DNA from: Anaerostipes hadrus ATCC 29173 = JCM 17467
GTDB lineage: Bacteria; Bacillota; Clostridia; Lachnospirales; Lachnospiraceae
Assembly: GCF_030296915.1 (NCBI RefSeq)
Contig: NZ_AP028031.1
Span: forward strand, 2,301,001-2,365,000
Length of the DNA stretch: 64,000 nt
Reading direction: 5' to 3'
Position 1 is the first letter of the stretch. Each line of letters opens with the position of its first letter. The translations under genes were made by a program, and so were the position numbers. Shown in pieces: positions 1 through 9,331 of the stretch. The notes beneath the pieces were generated by a model. It was not told the DNA's origin, did not search any database, and saw nothing but the letters and a program-made list of their open reading frames with translations.

Positions 1-638
1 TTTCTTCCATCCACACTTAATACAACGTTATCCATCTCTTTATTGGCAAATTCCATGATATCATCGTTTAGTAATACACCATTTGTTGTCAATGTAAAAC
101 GGAACTTCTTATCATGTGTTTCTTCCAAAGAACGTCCATATGCAACGATCTCTTTCACTACATCAAAGTTCATCAAAGGCTCTCCACCAAAGAAATCAAC
201 TTCCAGATTTCTACGGTTTCCTGAATTCTCTACAAGAAAATCTAATGCTTTCTTACCAACTTCAGCACTCATTAATGCACGTCTTCCCTTGTATTCTCCT
301 TCTTCTGCGAAACAGTATCGGCAGGCAAGGTTACAATCATGTGCAATATGAAGACAGAGTGCCTTTACAACTGTTGGTCTATCTTTGAATCCACAAATGT
401 ATTCTTCATAACAGTCTTCTGTAAATAATACACCTGCATCTTTTAATTCTGTAACTTCTCCATAAGATTCTTTGACATCTTTCTCATCCCAGGATGATAA
501 TTCTTTGATGATCTCTTCTAATGTATGATCCTCATATAAAGCAATCACCTCATATGTCAGGTCATCAACCACATGGACAGATCCACTTGCTACATCAAGG
601 ACCATGTTATATCCATTATTTTTATACTGGTGAACCAT
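1..638 (-). CDS. scfB: SCIFF peptide radical SAM maturase, 3' part outside window
   Basis: Radical SAM enzyme that forms thioether cross-links in the six-cysteine SCIFF peptide encoded just upstream. Seen: a CxxxCxxC cluster (DCNLACRYC) near residue 110 that would bind the SAM 4Fe-4S cluster, followed by FFGGEP, a typical motif of the SPASM/sulfatase-maturase subgroup. The start ATG at 638 is preceded by GGGAG, and the N-terminal region of about 100 residues before the cluster matches the peptide-recognition part of this family. The C-terminal SPASM domain lies beyond position 1. The gene follows scfA with a hairpin between them. Function follows from the family and from the neighbouring peptide, so I am confident. 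Confidence 0.93.
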   Translation of the reverse strand, partial: MVHQYKNNGYNMVLDVASGSVHVVDDLTYEVIALYEDHTLEEIIKELSSWDEKDVKESYGEVTELKDAGVLFTEDCYEEYICGFKDRPTVVKALCLHIAHDCNLACRYCFAEEGEYKGRRALMSAEVGKKALDFLVENSGNRRNLEVDFFGGEPLMNFDVVKEIVAYGRSLEETHDKKFRFTLTTNGVLLNDDIMEFANKEMDNVVLSVDGR

Positions 639-682
639 TGTTTCTTTCTCCCTTTATCTGTTATTTTCTTTCATCGAAAAAA

Positions 683-708
683 TGAGGCGGCCCACAAGGA
701 ACGCCTCA
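683..708 (-). terminator. hairpin with U-run between scfA and scfB
   Basis: On the minus strand a 7-bp stem (TGAGGCG / CGCCTCA) with a 12-nt loop is followed directly by six T. It sits in the gap between the peptide gene and its maturase, so it probably lets most transcripts end after scfA and only some read into scfB. This would give many peptides per enzyme. The role is inferred from position. Confidence 0.7.
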
Positions 709-733
709 AGCACAAAGTCTTTGTTCGATTTGA

Positions 734-877
734 CTATTTGCTGTGTTCGCAGGTCTGGTTACCTACTGTACAAGATGTTTTACATGCTGACTGGCAAGAT
801 GTCTGGCATTCACCACATCCACCTTTTTTCACTGTGTTCTGTAATGTTTTATTTGTCAGAGTTTTAATATGTTTCAT
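734..877 (-). CDS. scfA: six-cysteine ribosomal peptide (SCIFF)
   Basis: A 47-residue precursor peptide, too short for ordinary gene calling. Cysteines at residues 21, 24, 28, 32, 36 and 43 form the family pattern (GGCGECQTSCQSACKTSC), and the N-terminal leader MKHIKTL is close to the highly conserved SCIFF leader. A strong AGGAGG lies 9 nt before the ATG at 877. The ScfB enzyme encoded downstream installs Cys-to-Thr thioether bridges. The peptide is nearly universal in Clostridia, but its biological role is not established. The next gene downstream is the maturase, beyond a hairpin. Confidence 0.95.
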   Translation of the reverse strand: MKHIKTLTNKTLQNTVKKGGCGECQTSCQSACKTSCTVGNQTCEHSK

Positions 878-933
878 CTTATCGTCCTCCTAATTCTCAT
901 AAAATAACTTGCTATATTGTATCATATTCATTT

Positions 934-1299
934 TCAAATAGCAAGCATTCCACCTAAAGTTCCTCCTGCAATACATAAGAAACATGCTGTGATCCTTTCT
1001 GTGGAAAACAGAACGATATTTTTTTGAAAAATCCACGAGATCAAAGTCAAGATCATAAAGTATAACATTCCTGCTGCAAATCCCCATAAAAACTTCTTTT
1101 TTCCGATCTTACTTCCGATCAGCATGCCAGCAAAAACAGATGCAAGAATATATGTAAGTGTGACCCCAAGATTCGCGATCTTCATTCCTGCATTGCTTTG
1201 ATAGATGATAAATGCAAGAAGACACAATAAAATTCCTGTGGCAATGTAGGCAAATACCAGACTTTGTATCATATAGAGTCCCTTTTTCCCCATGTCCAT
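934..1299 (-). CDS. TIGR04086-family small membrane protein
   Basis: A 121-residue protein with four hydrophobic segments, roughly residues 9-32, 41-63, 71-90 and 102-120. Families of this size and layout (TIGR04086) are found beside the SCIFF peptide genes in Clostridia, and this one lies 56 bp upstream of scfA on the same strand. A link to the SCIFF pathway is only suggested by this repeated neighbourhood. It diverges from the PHP gene on the other strand. I see no catalytic motif. The family call rests on topology, size and context. Confidence 0.72.
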   Translation of the reverse strand: MDMGKKGLYMIQSLVFAYIATGILLCLLAFIIYQSNAGMKIANLGVTLTYILASVFAGMLIGSKIGKKKFLWGFAAGMLYFMILTLISWIFQKNIVLFSTERITACFLCIAGGTLGGMLAI

Positions 1300-1396
1300 A
1301 ACAATTGCTCCTTTTTCTATTTAATCTATGAATGGTATTTTGAATCTATACCTTTTTGTGATAAACTGACATTAAAAATACGAAAGGAGTTTTCCT

Positions 1397-2224
1397 ATGA
1401 TCGATCTTCATATACATTCTACTTGTTCCGATGGAACTTTTACACCAAAACAGATTGTTCAAAAAGTGATAGCAAAAAGATTATATGGATTTTCTCTGAC
1501 AGATCATGATACTGTCGATGGAATTCCGGAAATTCTTGCTATGGATCTTCCAGATGATCTGAAATTCATTCCTGGAATTGAAATTTCATGTGATGCACTT
1601 CATCGTGAGATTCATGTATTAGGATACGGAATCAACTATAAGGATCAGCAGTTAAATCATACTCTCAACATGCTCCGTGACAAACGGTTTCAGAGAAATC
1701 TTGATATGATCGAACTCTTTCAAAAAGACGGTTATCCGATTACGCTTGAAAAACTGCAAAATGGTGATCCTCATACTGTGATCACACGAGCTCACTTTGC
1801 AAGAACTTTGATCTCAGAAGGCATTTGTTCTTCCATGGATCAGGCTTTTTCCAAATATCTTGGTGAAAAGTGTAAATATTATGTTCCAAAACCATTTTTT
1901 GATCCAAAAGATTGCTTAAGATTAATCCTTGATGCTGGCGGAATTCCGGTTCTTGCACATCCATTTTTATATAAATTCTCAAATGAAGATACCAAACATC
2001 TCATTCATGATCTGAAAGAAGAAGGGCTCGCAGGAATCGAAGTTTATCATTCTTCCCATCATATCGGCCAGATCACAAAACTTCGCCAATGGCAGAAAGA
2101 ATATGATCTTCTTGCAACTGGAGGATCAGACTTCCATGGAACGAATAAACCAGATATCGAAATCGGAACCGGACGCGGACCGTTATTTGTCCCAGATCAT
2201 TTGATTGATGATCTGATGAATTAA
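1397..2224 (+). CDS. PHP-domain phosphoesterase (TrpH/YciV type)
   Basis: A 275-residue metal-dependent phosphoesterase. The PHP signature is clear: DLHIHSTCSDG at residues 3-13, LTDHDT at about 34-39, an EI-C segment with IPGIEIS, HVLGYG, AHP (VLAHPF) and near the end GGSDFHG, which supply the histidines and aspartates of a trinuclear metal site. The size and motif order match the family of E. coli RNase AM (YciV), which attacks 5',3'-bisphosphonucleotides and RNA 5' ends; the exact substrate here is unknown. GAAAGGAG precedes the ATG. It stands alone on the plus strand and ends at a terminator shared with yajC. Confidence 0.88.
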   Translation: MIDLHIHSTCSDGTFTPKQIVQKVIAKRLYGFSLTDHDTVDGIPEILAMDLPDDLKFIPGIEISCDALHREIHVLGYGINYKDQQLNHTLNMLRDKRFQRNLDMIELFQKDGYPITLEKLQNGDPHTVITRAHFARTLISEGICSSMDQAFSKYLGEKCKYYVPKPFFDPKDCLRLILDAGGIPVLAHPFLYKFSNEDTKHLIHDLKEEGLAGIEVYHSSHHIGQITKLRQWQKEYDLLATGGSDFHGTNKPDIEIGTGRGPLFVPDHLIDDLMN

Positions 2225-2238
2225 TATTAAGAAACAAA

Positions 2239-2284
2239 AAAAGAATCTGAAATACAGATACTATTCTCTGTCTCAGATTCTTTT
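2239..2284. terminator. bidirectional terminator between PHP gene and yajC
   Basis: Inverted repeat AAAAGAATCTGA / TCAGATTCTTTT separated by 22 nt. A-rich and T-rich flanks on both sides let it work for both converging genes. Confidence 0.85.
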
Positions 2285-2304
2285 CTTTTGATCAAATATT
2301 CATC

Positions 2305-2598
2305 TTATTCTTCAGATGATGATGCATTCGCTTTTTCCATTGCCTGGATTGCTGATTTCTCCATTGGGATACGGCAATGTTTGTCGTTACCAAATTCAAC
2401 AATGATCGTTGTTTCATCAACTTTATCTACAACAACTCCGTAAAATCCGCTTGTTGTCAACACGCTGTCTCCAACTTCCAGAGTTTCCATCATCTGTTTT
2501 AATTCTTCTTCTTTTTTCTTCTGTGGTCTGATCGTTAAAAAGTACATTAATCCAAAACAAACAACCAACATTAGAATTGTCATTGTAACCTGATCCAT
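2305..2598 (-). CDS. yajC: preprotein translocase subunit YajC
   Basis: A 97-residue single-pass membrane protein, the size usual for YajC. The hydrophobic segment at residues 4-21 (MTILMLVVCFGLMYFL) is followed by the family motif RPQKKKEEE and then by a small soluble domain with LEVGDSVLTTSGFYG. YajC associates with SecDF and the Sec translocon. It lies 26 bp downstream of tgt, a very common pairing in bacteria (tgt-yajC). Confidence 0.95.
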   Translation of the reverse strand: MDQVTMTILMLVVCFGLMYFLTIRPQKKKEEELKQMMETLEVGDSVLTTSGFYGVVVDKVDETTIIVEFGNDKHCRIPMEKSAIQAMEKANASSSEE

Positions 2599-2624
2599 TT
2601 TCTTCCTCCATCTTTCTAATAAGA

Positions 2625-3752
2625 TTACTGGTTCATCATGCCATCGATCTTACGTTTCTTGTATTCCTTATAATTGCCTTCTTCGATTGCCTGACGAATC
2701 TCACTCATCATTGTATTATAAAAATACAAGTTATGCAAGACACATAATCTCATTCCTAGCATTTCTTTTGCTTTTAAAAGATGTCGAATATAGGCTCTGC
2801 TGTAACTTCTACAGGCTGGGCACTGGCATCCTTCTTCGATCGGGCGATGGTCCAGTTCGTATTTTTTATTGAACATATTAAGTTTTCCCTGATTCGTATA
2901 TACATGTCCATGACGGCCATTTCTTGTTGGATATACACAATCAAAGAAATCAACTCCACGGTCAACTGCTTCTAAAATATTCACCGGTGTTCCAACCCCC
3001 ATCAGGTAAGTTGGTTTATCTTCTGGCAGATATGGCACTGTCTTTTCAAGGATATTGTACATCTCTTCATGTGTTTCTCCAACCGCAAGTCCACCTAATG
3101 CATATCCATCTAGATCCATCTTGGAAATCTCTTTGGCGTGTTCGATTCGGATATCTTCAAATGTTCCACCCTGATTGATCCCAAATAACATCTGATGTGG
3201 ATTGACTGTATCTTCCAGAGAATTTAAGCGGTCCATCTCTTTTTTGCATCGTCTCAACCATCTTGTTGTACGATCAACAGAATTCTGCATATACTCTCTT
3301 GTTGCAGGATGTGGCGGACATTCGTCAAATGCCATCGCGATCGTTGATCCTAAGTTTGACTGGATCTGCATACTTTCTTCTGGTCCCATGAAAATCTTTC
3401 TTCCATCAATATGAGAAGCAAAAGAAACGCCTTCTTCTTTGATCTTACGAAGCTTCGCCAATGAAAACACCTGAAATCCGCCAGAATCTGTAAGGATTGG
3501 GCGGTCCCAGTGCATAAACTTATGCAGCCCTCCAAATTCCTTGATCAGCTTATCTCCTGTTCTTACATGCAGATGATATGTATTAGATAACTCCACCTGT
3601 GTTCCAATATCTTTGAGATCATCTGTACTGACTGCACCTTTGATCGCTGCCACAGTCCCGACATTCATAAATACTGGTGTTTCGATCACACCATGGACCG
3701 TTGTTAAACGGCCTCTTTTTGCTCTTCCGTCTTTTTTGATTAATTCATACAT
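2625..3752 (-). CDS. tgt: queuine/preQ1 tRNA-guanine transglycosylase
   Basis: A 375-residue enzyme that exchanges guanine 34 for preQ1 in tRNAs with GUN anticodons, a step of queuosine synthesis. Seen: the active-site region DSGGFQVFSL at about residues 89-98, the second catalytic aspartate region (DFFDCVYPTRNGRHG), and the zinc site CxCxxC...H in the C-terminal part (CQCPACRSY ... CVLHN). Length matches bacterial Tgt. The stop is 2 bp before aroC's end region, so tgt, yajC and aroC are probably co-transcribed. Confidence 0.97.
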   Translation of the reverse strand: MYELIKKDGRAKRGRLTTVHGVIETPVFMNVGTVAAIKGAVSTDDLKDIGTQVELSNTYHLHVRTGDKLIKEFGGLHKFMHWDRPILTDSGGFQVFSLAKLRKIKEEGVSFASHIDGRKIFMGPEESMQIQSNLGSTIAMAFDECPPHPATREYMQNSVDRTTRWLRRCKKEMDRLNSLEDTVNPHQMLFGINQGGTFEDIRIEHAKEISKMDLDGYALGGLAVGETHEEMYNILEKTVPYLPEDKPTYLMGVGTPVNILEAVDRGVDFFDCVYPTRNGRHGHVYTNQGKLNMFNKKYELDHRPIEEGCQCPACRSYSRAYIRHLLKAKEMLGMRLCVLHNLYFYNTMMSEIRQAIEEGNYKEYKKRKIDGMMNQ

Positions 3753-3754
3753 TC

Positions 3755-4855
3755 TTATTCACCATAAATTTTCTTAATATTATCCATTGTTGCACCAAGA
3801 TTCTTTAAAACTCCATCAAGAATCGTAACAGCTGCCATTGATTCTACCACAACTACAGCTCTTGGCACGATCATTGGATCATGACGGCCATGAATTTCAA
3901 TCTCTACATTATCAAGATCACGATTGACTGTCTTCTGTGTCTGTGCGATCGATGGTGTCGGTTTGATAGCTGCACGGAATACGATCGCACTTCCATCACT
4001 CATTCCTCCAAGAACTCCTCCAGAATGATTTGTCTCTTTTGCTACCTTCCCATCAACACAGATAAAATCATCATTATTCTCTGACCCTCGCAGGTTGGCA
4101 GCCTCAAATCCATCTCCGATCTCGAAGCCTTTTACTGATCCAATGGACATAATGGCTTTCGAAAGTTCTGCATCCAGTTTATCAAAAACGGTTTCCCCGA
4201 TTCCAACTGGCATTCCTGTGATCTGACATTCAATGATACCACCGATGGAATCCATCTCTTTAATCATCTGGTCTGCTTTCTCCTGTACAAGTTTTGCTGC
4301 CTCTTTATCTGGCATGTTAAATGGATTGTTATTCATCTCCGCAAAGTCAAAATGATCCTTAGATACTTCAATTCCGGCGATTGCTTTTGCATAAGCTTTG
4401 ATCTCAATTCCCAGTTCTTTCAAAACTTTCGCTGCTACAGCTCCTGCTGCTACACGTCCGATTGTCTCTCGTCCAGAAGATCTGCCGCCACCGCGGTAAT
4501 CTCTGAATCCATATTTCATGTCAAATGTAAAATCTGCATGTCCTGGACGGTAAATATCTTTGATATTGCTGTAATCTTTAGACCTCTGATCCTTGTTATA
4601 TACAACCATGGAGATCGGAGTCCCTGTTGTTCTTCCTTCGAAGATACCAGAAAGGATCTCAACCTGATCTCCTTCTTTTCTCTGTGTTGTATACTTTGAC
4701 TGCCCTGGTTTTCTGCGGTCCAGATATTTCTGAACATCTTCTCTCTCAAGAGGTAATCCAGCCGGACATCCATCTACCACGACACCTACGCCTGCACCAT
4801 GAGTTTCCCCCCATGTTGTAATTCGAAAATTTGTGCCAAAACCTGATCCTGCCAT
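3755..4855 (-). CDS. aroC: chorismate synthase
   Basis: A 366-residue enzyme that converts 5-enolpyruvylshikimate 3-phosphate to chorismate, with reduced FMN as cofactor. The N-terminal signature WGETHGAGVG and the downstream RASGRE-like region (GGRSSGRETIGRVAAGAVA) are clear, as is RHDPMIVPRA near the C-terminus. It is the last step of the shikimate pathway; the first step enzyme (DAHP synthase) lies at 22313-23341. It lies between the S1-domain gene and tgt with almost no spacing. Confidence 0.97.
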   Translation of the reverse strand: MAGSGFGTNFRITTWGETHGAGVGVVVDGCPAGLPLEREDVQKYLDRRKPGQSKYTTQRKEGDQVEILSGIFEGRTTGTPISMVVYNKDQRSKDYSNIKDIYRPGHADFTFDMKYGFRDYRGGGRSSGRETIGRVAAGAVAAKVLKELGIEIKAYAKAIAGIEVSKDHFDFAEMNNNPFNMPDKEAAKLVQEKADQMIKEMDSIGGIIECQITGMPVGIGETVFDKLDAELSKAIMSIGSVKGFEIGDGFEAANLRGSENNDDFICVDGKVAKETNHSGGVLGGMSDGSAIVFRAAIKPTPSIAQTQKTVNRDLDNVEIEIHGRHDPMIVPRAVVVVESMAAVTILDGVLKNLGATMDNIKKIYGE

Positions 4856-4867
4856 ATATGTTCCTTC

Positions 4868-5566
4868 CTATAATTTGATATTTGCAAGTAAGTCACCAAG
4901 ACTTGTTCCAGCTGCATCTTCTGTGTATTCCACACCAGTTTCTTCTGCTTTCTTAGCTGCTTCTTTATCATCTTCTAATGCTTTGATACTTAAACTTACT
5001 TTTCCATTTGCAACTTTAATGATCTTAACTGTAACAGCATCTCCTTCTTTCACAACTTCTTCTGGAGATTTTACTCTCTTCTGGCTTAACTGTGAAATAT
5101 GAACTAATCCACTGATTCCATCACCGATATCAACAAATGCTCCATATGGCATGATATTTTCAACTGTACCTTCTACAACTGTACCAACTTTTAATTCATT
5201 GATCTTATTCTCGCGTTCTTTTCTTTCTTTTTCCTTCTCAACAGCTTTTGCAGATAAGACAAGTCTCTGTTCTTCTGGTTCTACTGTGATGATCTTTGCT
5301 TCCACATCTTTCTGTAACCATACGTTCAGATCTTCTACATATTTTGTTGATAATAAAGATGCTGGAATAAATCCACGGATTCCTTCGACATAAACGATAA
5401 CTCCACCATTTACAACACCGCCAACTGTCAATGCCAGAACATCCCCATCTTCTTTCATCTGCTCTAAACGGTTCCATACTGCGTCTTCATTTGTTGATGC
5501 TTTATTTAAAGATTCTTCTAACTGTGCTTCGAAATCTTCTCTTGTTTCTTTTACTTCTTCTGCCAT
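4868..5566 (-). CDS. S1 RNA-binding domain protein (short ribosomal-S1-like)
   Basis: About 232 residues with two S1 domains, roughly residues 28-98 and 120-192; the second is a good match (VGTVVEGTVENIMPYGAFVDIG ... SGLVHISQLS is split around residues 123-155). I chose the ATG at 5566 because GGAGG is 10 nt upstream, while the ATG at 5575 directly abuts it. Short S1 proteins of this type occur in Firmicutes in place of the six-domain S1 of Proteobacteria and associate with RNA or ribosomes. The exact role is unknown. The C-terminal tail is acidic and looks disordered. Confidence 0.85.
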   Translation of the reverse strand: MAEEVKETREDFEAQLEESLNKASTNEDAVWNRLEQMKEDGDVLALTVGGVVNGGVIVYVEGIRGFIPASLLSTKYVEDLNVWLQKDVEAKIITVEPEEQRLVLSAKAVEKEKERKERENKINELKVGTVVEGTVENIMPYGAFVDIGDGISGLVHISQLSQKRVKSPEEVVKEGDAVTVKIIKVANGKVSLSIKALEDDKEAAKKAEETGVEYTEDAAGTSLGDLLANIKL

Positions 5567-5633
5567 AATATCCATTCCTCCATTTGATTGAACTATATAC
5601 GTAACCTTTATTATAACATAGAATGAAAAAGAT

Positions 5634-7739
5634 TCAAGAATGCCTGGATTTCCTATAACTACAAAACATTTTTACAGATACGAAAATGCTTGTTCCTATG
5701 AGAAATAAAATCCATAAATTGTGGTGTGTTTGTTTTTTTTCATCTTTTTTTGATGGTATTTTATCTTGTTTTACCACAATTTGTTTCACTGCTTTTGGAA
5801 GGACTTTTGTAATCTTAAATGTGATCCTTTGATCAGTTTTATTTCCTGCCTGATCCACTGCTTTCAGATGAAGAACATGCTTTCCAGGAGCCAATTCTTT
5901 CCATGTGATCTTATGATGTTCCAGTTTTTGTTCTTTTCCATCCAAAATAACCTTCTCCCACTGATCTGTTTTATTTTCCAGAAGAATGCTGATCTGTTTT
6001 CCATATTCACATTCAGATTTCTGATCAAGCCCTTCTATTTTGATCACCGGTTTTTGTGTGTCATAAAAAAACTGTATTTCTTCACTTGTTTTTTCATTTC
6101 CGGCACTGTCTTTTACATGCAGACTGACACTGCATTTCCCATTTTCTGTGATAGGATCTTTTATATAAACTTTATCTTCTTTCCATTGATATTCCTTTTT
6201 TTGCCCATTCACAAGAAATGCCCTTACCTGCACTGGTTCCAGACTTTCAATGCGAAATCCTGGCTTCAGATTTTTTGTTGATATCTGTTTTTCCTTTAAA
6301 TCCTCCTGCAGAAAATGAATCTGTATGCCTTTTTGATTGACAGTAAATTTTCTGCTGCACCTATTTTGATTTCCTGCAAGATCTTCAGTTTTCACATCAA
6401 TGGTATAATATCCATCCTTTTTGATCATAACGGAATTCATCTTCTTTCCGTTAAGATAAATATATGTCTTATCTGGATTCAGATTTTGATCTTTCACATC
6501 TACTTGAATTTTTACAGGCTTTGAATATGATCTTCCATTGTCAATTCCTTGAATTTTAATCCTTGGTTTTTGTGTATCAATGATAAACGACTTTTCCTGT
6601 ATGGTCATCTTATTTCCTGCCAGATCTTCTGCCTGAACAGACAATGTCTGTTTTCCGTCCTTTAAAAATATAACTTCTGTTTCATAATGATCACCTTCCA
6701 ACTTCCATGGCTTTACCTGTTTCCCCGATGTTCTTAAGATCATATTCCCCTTTTTCAGATTTTCATCCTTAACTATGATCTGAGCTTTCTGGTATTTTAA
6801 AATTTCTAATCTTGGATTTTGATAGCGAACAAAAATCTCTGGATTATCTGTATCCACAAAACAAGTCGTTTGGTAGAGTTGTTCTGATCGATTTCCAGAT
6901 TCATCTTTCGTATAGATGTCAAGCTGATATCTTCCATCCTTCCTGATCCTAGGAATCTGATCGATTCCTGTCAGTATCTCTTTTGTCTTCAAATCTGTAA
7001 GCTGCGCATAAAGATGCACCTGTGGTCCTTCTTTTTCCTTCAGATCATATGAGAAAACAGGAATTTTCGAATACCATCCACCAATAGGTTCCTGATCACA
7101 TTGGATCTTTGCAAATTCTGGTTTTTGTTTCCATACTCTCACTGGAATCTGACTGATCACTCCTTCTCTTCCAGCCTTCGAAACTGCCCTGATATAAACA
7201 AAATCATCAAAATCTTTGCTGATCTCTAACTTGTTATTTTTCATCTGCTTCCATTCATCTTGTCCTATTTTATATTCATAAAATTGAATATCAGAAACTG
7301 CTTTGGCTCCATAAGCTTCCAATACCACATTCTTTTTGCTCCATGCTCCTGGAATATACGCTCCCGCTGTGATCTTGGCTGTTGTTGGATTATTTAATTC
7401 GACCATAACCTGCCTTATTTCTTCATATCCATTTTTATGAACAATATGAACCTTATAAATCCCTTCTTCCTGAAAACTGATCTGTGTACTTTGTTCGTAA
7501 TCCCAGATCGGATTTATTTTCTGTTGATTCACGAAAATTGTAACATCCTTTGGTGCTGTCCCATTTTTTAGAAATATTTCCATCACTGTACTGCTTCGAA
7601 ATGCAGGATCATTCCCTTCTCCTTCCAGAGTAATGTCCCAAGGGATTTCCCAATCTCCCTTCGTATCGACCGGTAAAACCATAAAAAGAAGAAGTACTGT
7701 GATTCCCATGATGATATATATCTTATATTTTCTGATCAT
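5634..7739 (-). CDS. membrane-anchored surface protein with repeated Ig-like domains
   Basis: A 701-residue protein with an N-terminal signal anchor (residues 8-22) and a C-terminal transmembrane helix (about 672-692) followed by a short basic tail. Between them are several Ig-like beta-sandwich units, recognised by the recurring phrases DTQKPxIKIxG, VDTDNPEI and DxAGNK. Such domains sit outside the cell wall and bind or space other proteins. The start overlaps the end of the kinase gene by 4 nt, so the two are translationally coupled. This makes it a candidate partner or target of the kinase, but that is inference. Confidence 0.72.
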   Translation of the reverse strand: MIRKYKIYIIMGITVLLLFMVLPVDTKGDWEIPWDITLEGEGNDPAFRSSTVMEIFLKNGTAPKDVTIFVNQQKINPIWDYEQSTQISFQEEGIYKVHIVHKNGYEEIRQVMVELNNPTTAKITAGAYIPGAWSKKNVVLEAYGAKAVSDIQFYEYKIGQDEWKQMKNNKLEISKDFDDFVYIRAVSKAGREGVISQIPVRVWKQKPEFAKIQCDQEPIGGWYSKIPVFSYDLKEKEGPQVHLYAQLTDLKTKEILTGIDQIPRIRKDGRYQLDIYTKDESGNRSEQLYQTTCFVDTDNPEIFVRYQNPRLEILKYQKAQIIVKDENLKKGNMILRTSGKQVKPWKLEGDHYETEVIFLKDGKQTLSVQAEDLAGNKMTIQEKSFIIDTQKPRIKIQGIDNGRSYSKPVKIQVDVKDQNLNPDKTYIYLNGKKMNSVMIKKDGYYTIDVKTEDLAGNQNRCSRKFTVNQKGIQIHFLQEDLKEKQISTKNLKPGFRIESLEPVQVRAFLVNGQKKEYQWKEDKVYIKDPITENGKCSVSLHVKDSAGNEKTSEEIQFFYDTQKPVIKIEGLDQKSECEYGKQISILLENKTDQWEKVILDGKEQKLEHHKITWKELAPGKHVLHLKAVDQAGNKTDQRITFKITKVLPKAVKQIVVKQDKIPSKKDEKKQTHHNLWILFLIGTSIFVSVKMFCSYRKSRHS

Positions 7740-9331
7740 AACCCAAGTTTCCTCCTCAATTCCTCTGCTCTTTTGCTTGTCATTCCTGTCTGTTTTCTAC
7801 CTTCCCTATAGACCCTTTGTGCCTGTGTCATTTTATTGTTCCTGCATAAATAAATACTATACTCCACATAGGCATCCATAACTTTTGGATATTTCTTTAG
7901 AAATCGTTCAAACTCCCTGCTGATATCTGGCTGTTTTGATTCCAGATAAACAAGCTTTCTTTCATACAATTTCCATGCAGGATCTCCTTTAAGATTTTCT
8001 TTGAAAACCCGGTCTGTTTCCTCTAAAAACTTTCTATCATCTCCTTTTTCTGCTTCTCTTTCATATAAATTGATCCGGTCTGCTTCCACTAATTTCTGAT
8101 ATTCTTCCTTTTGTGGATATTTTTGTATCTGTTCTAACATTTTTTCTGCTTCTTTCCATACATTCTCTGACAGTTTTGCTGTATTTACTGTATAAAAATG
8201 AAGATAAAAATATGCCGACCAGAAATCATGCACATCGGTCTGACAATCCTGTACGATCTTCATAAGTTTTTCCGCACTTATATCATTTCTCCTGCCATCT
8301 AAAACATCTAAAAGCACCAAATACGATGACACATTCTTTTTCATCCCTCTACATCTTTCAAGATACACTCGTGCCAATTGTGTATTCTTTTGTATCTGAT
8401 CCGTTCCATAAAAATAAGCCATTGCCTTTTTTATCTCTCTTTGAGACTTTTTCTGTACAATGACTTCTTTCTCTCTTTGCTCTTCCCTCTGTATCTGATT
8501 CCAGAGATTCTGGATACAAAAAACAGCAATCACCACCATGAACCCTTTCTTCATACGACAGATTCTCAATATTCTCTCAAAATCTGCCTGAATCTGCCTT
8601 ATGTTGTGATATCTTTTTGCATCGTCATCGATCAGACATTTTTCTATGATCTTTTGGACAGCATCTGTTGCTTTCAATAAAGATTCCATTGTTTTTCCTA
8701 AACTATATATATCAAAATAAATGTCTGCTCTTTCTTCTGTCTTTGCCTGTTTTTTGGATGCATAGTTTTTGGTTCCATATCCACTTAATTTTTCTCCCGC
8801 AAACAATGCCGCTCCAAAATCGATCAAGTATATATTTCCAGATCGATCAAGCATGATATTTTCTGGTTTCAGATCCATATGAATGATTCCTTGTTCATGA
8901 ATCTTATTCAGCACTTTGCAGATTTTGATCATCCACAATAAACTTTTCTTTTTATAAAGTTTTCCACAGACTCTGCCATATCGTTTTAACGAATTTCCAA
9001 GAATATATTCCATCACCAGAAAAAGTTCCTTTTCCTTTCCTGCAAAAAATAATTCCGGCACACCTTTGGTATGTTTTAATTTTTGCAAGATCACCCTCTC
9101 CCTGTCCCACTGTTTTTGATCCTTCACGATCTTCACAGCAACCTCTTTTCCGGTCTTTTGATCCAGTGCAAGAAAAACTTTACCCATTCCGCCTTCTCCA
9201 AGTATTTTTCGGACTTGATAACGTTGGTGATAAATCTTTCCTATTTCTTGTTCGGAACTTTGACGATCACACAGGACAGATTGTCTAATTCTCCTCTTCT
9301 TTTTACTTTCTGAAAACATTTCTGCACCCAT
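7736..9331 (-). CDS. membrane-bound Ser/Thr protein kinase (PknB-like)
   Basis: A 531-residue Hanks-type kinase. Glycine loop GEGGMGKVF at residues 45-53, catalytic lysine about 67 (VAVKIVK), catalytic loop HMDLKPEN at 151-158 (HMD in place of the usual HRD) and DFG at 171-173. A transmembrane helix follows at about 263-277. The outside part lacks PASTA domains and instead is a helical, TPR-like region of about 250 residues. The ORF overlaps the phosphatase gene by 91 nt; a downstream non-ATG start is possible, but no in-frame ATG lies between residue 5 and the kinase domain, so I keep the long form. It pairs with the PP2C phosphatase encoded just upstream. Confidence 0.88.
   Translation of the reverse strand: MGAEMFSESKKKRRIRQSVLCDRQSSEQEIGKIYHQRYQVRKILGEGGMGKVFLALDQKTGKEVAVKIVKDQKQWDRERVILQKLKHTKGVPELFFAGKEKELFLVMEYILGNSLKRYGRVCGKLYKKKSLLWMIKICKVLNKIHEQGIIHMDLKPENIMLDRSGNIYLIDFGAALFAGEKLSGYGTKNYASKKQAKTEERADIYFDIYSLGKTMESLLKATDAVQKIIEKCLIDDDAKRYHNIRQIQADFERILRICRMKKGFMVVIAVFCIQNLWNQIQREEQREKEVIVQKKSQREIKKAMAYFYGTDQIQKNTQLARVYLERCRGMKKNVSSYLVLLDVLDGRRNDISAEKLMKIVQDCQTDVHDFWSAYFYLHFYTVNTAKLSENVWKEAEKMLEQIQKYPQKEEYQKLVEADRINLYEREAEKGDDRKFLEETDRVFKENLKGDPAWKLYERKLVYLESKQPDISREFERFLKKYPKVMDAYVEYSIYLCRNNKMTQAQRVYREGRKQTGMTSKRAEELRRKLGL

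Noticed and set aside
43..1087. Several plus-strand ORFs of 60-106 codons and a minus-strand 65-codon ORF
   Set aside because: They lie opposite or in another frame of scfB and the TIGR04086 gene and have no ribosome site.
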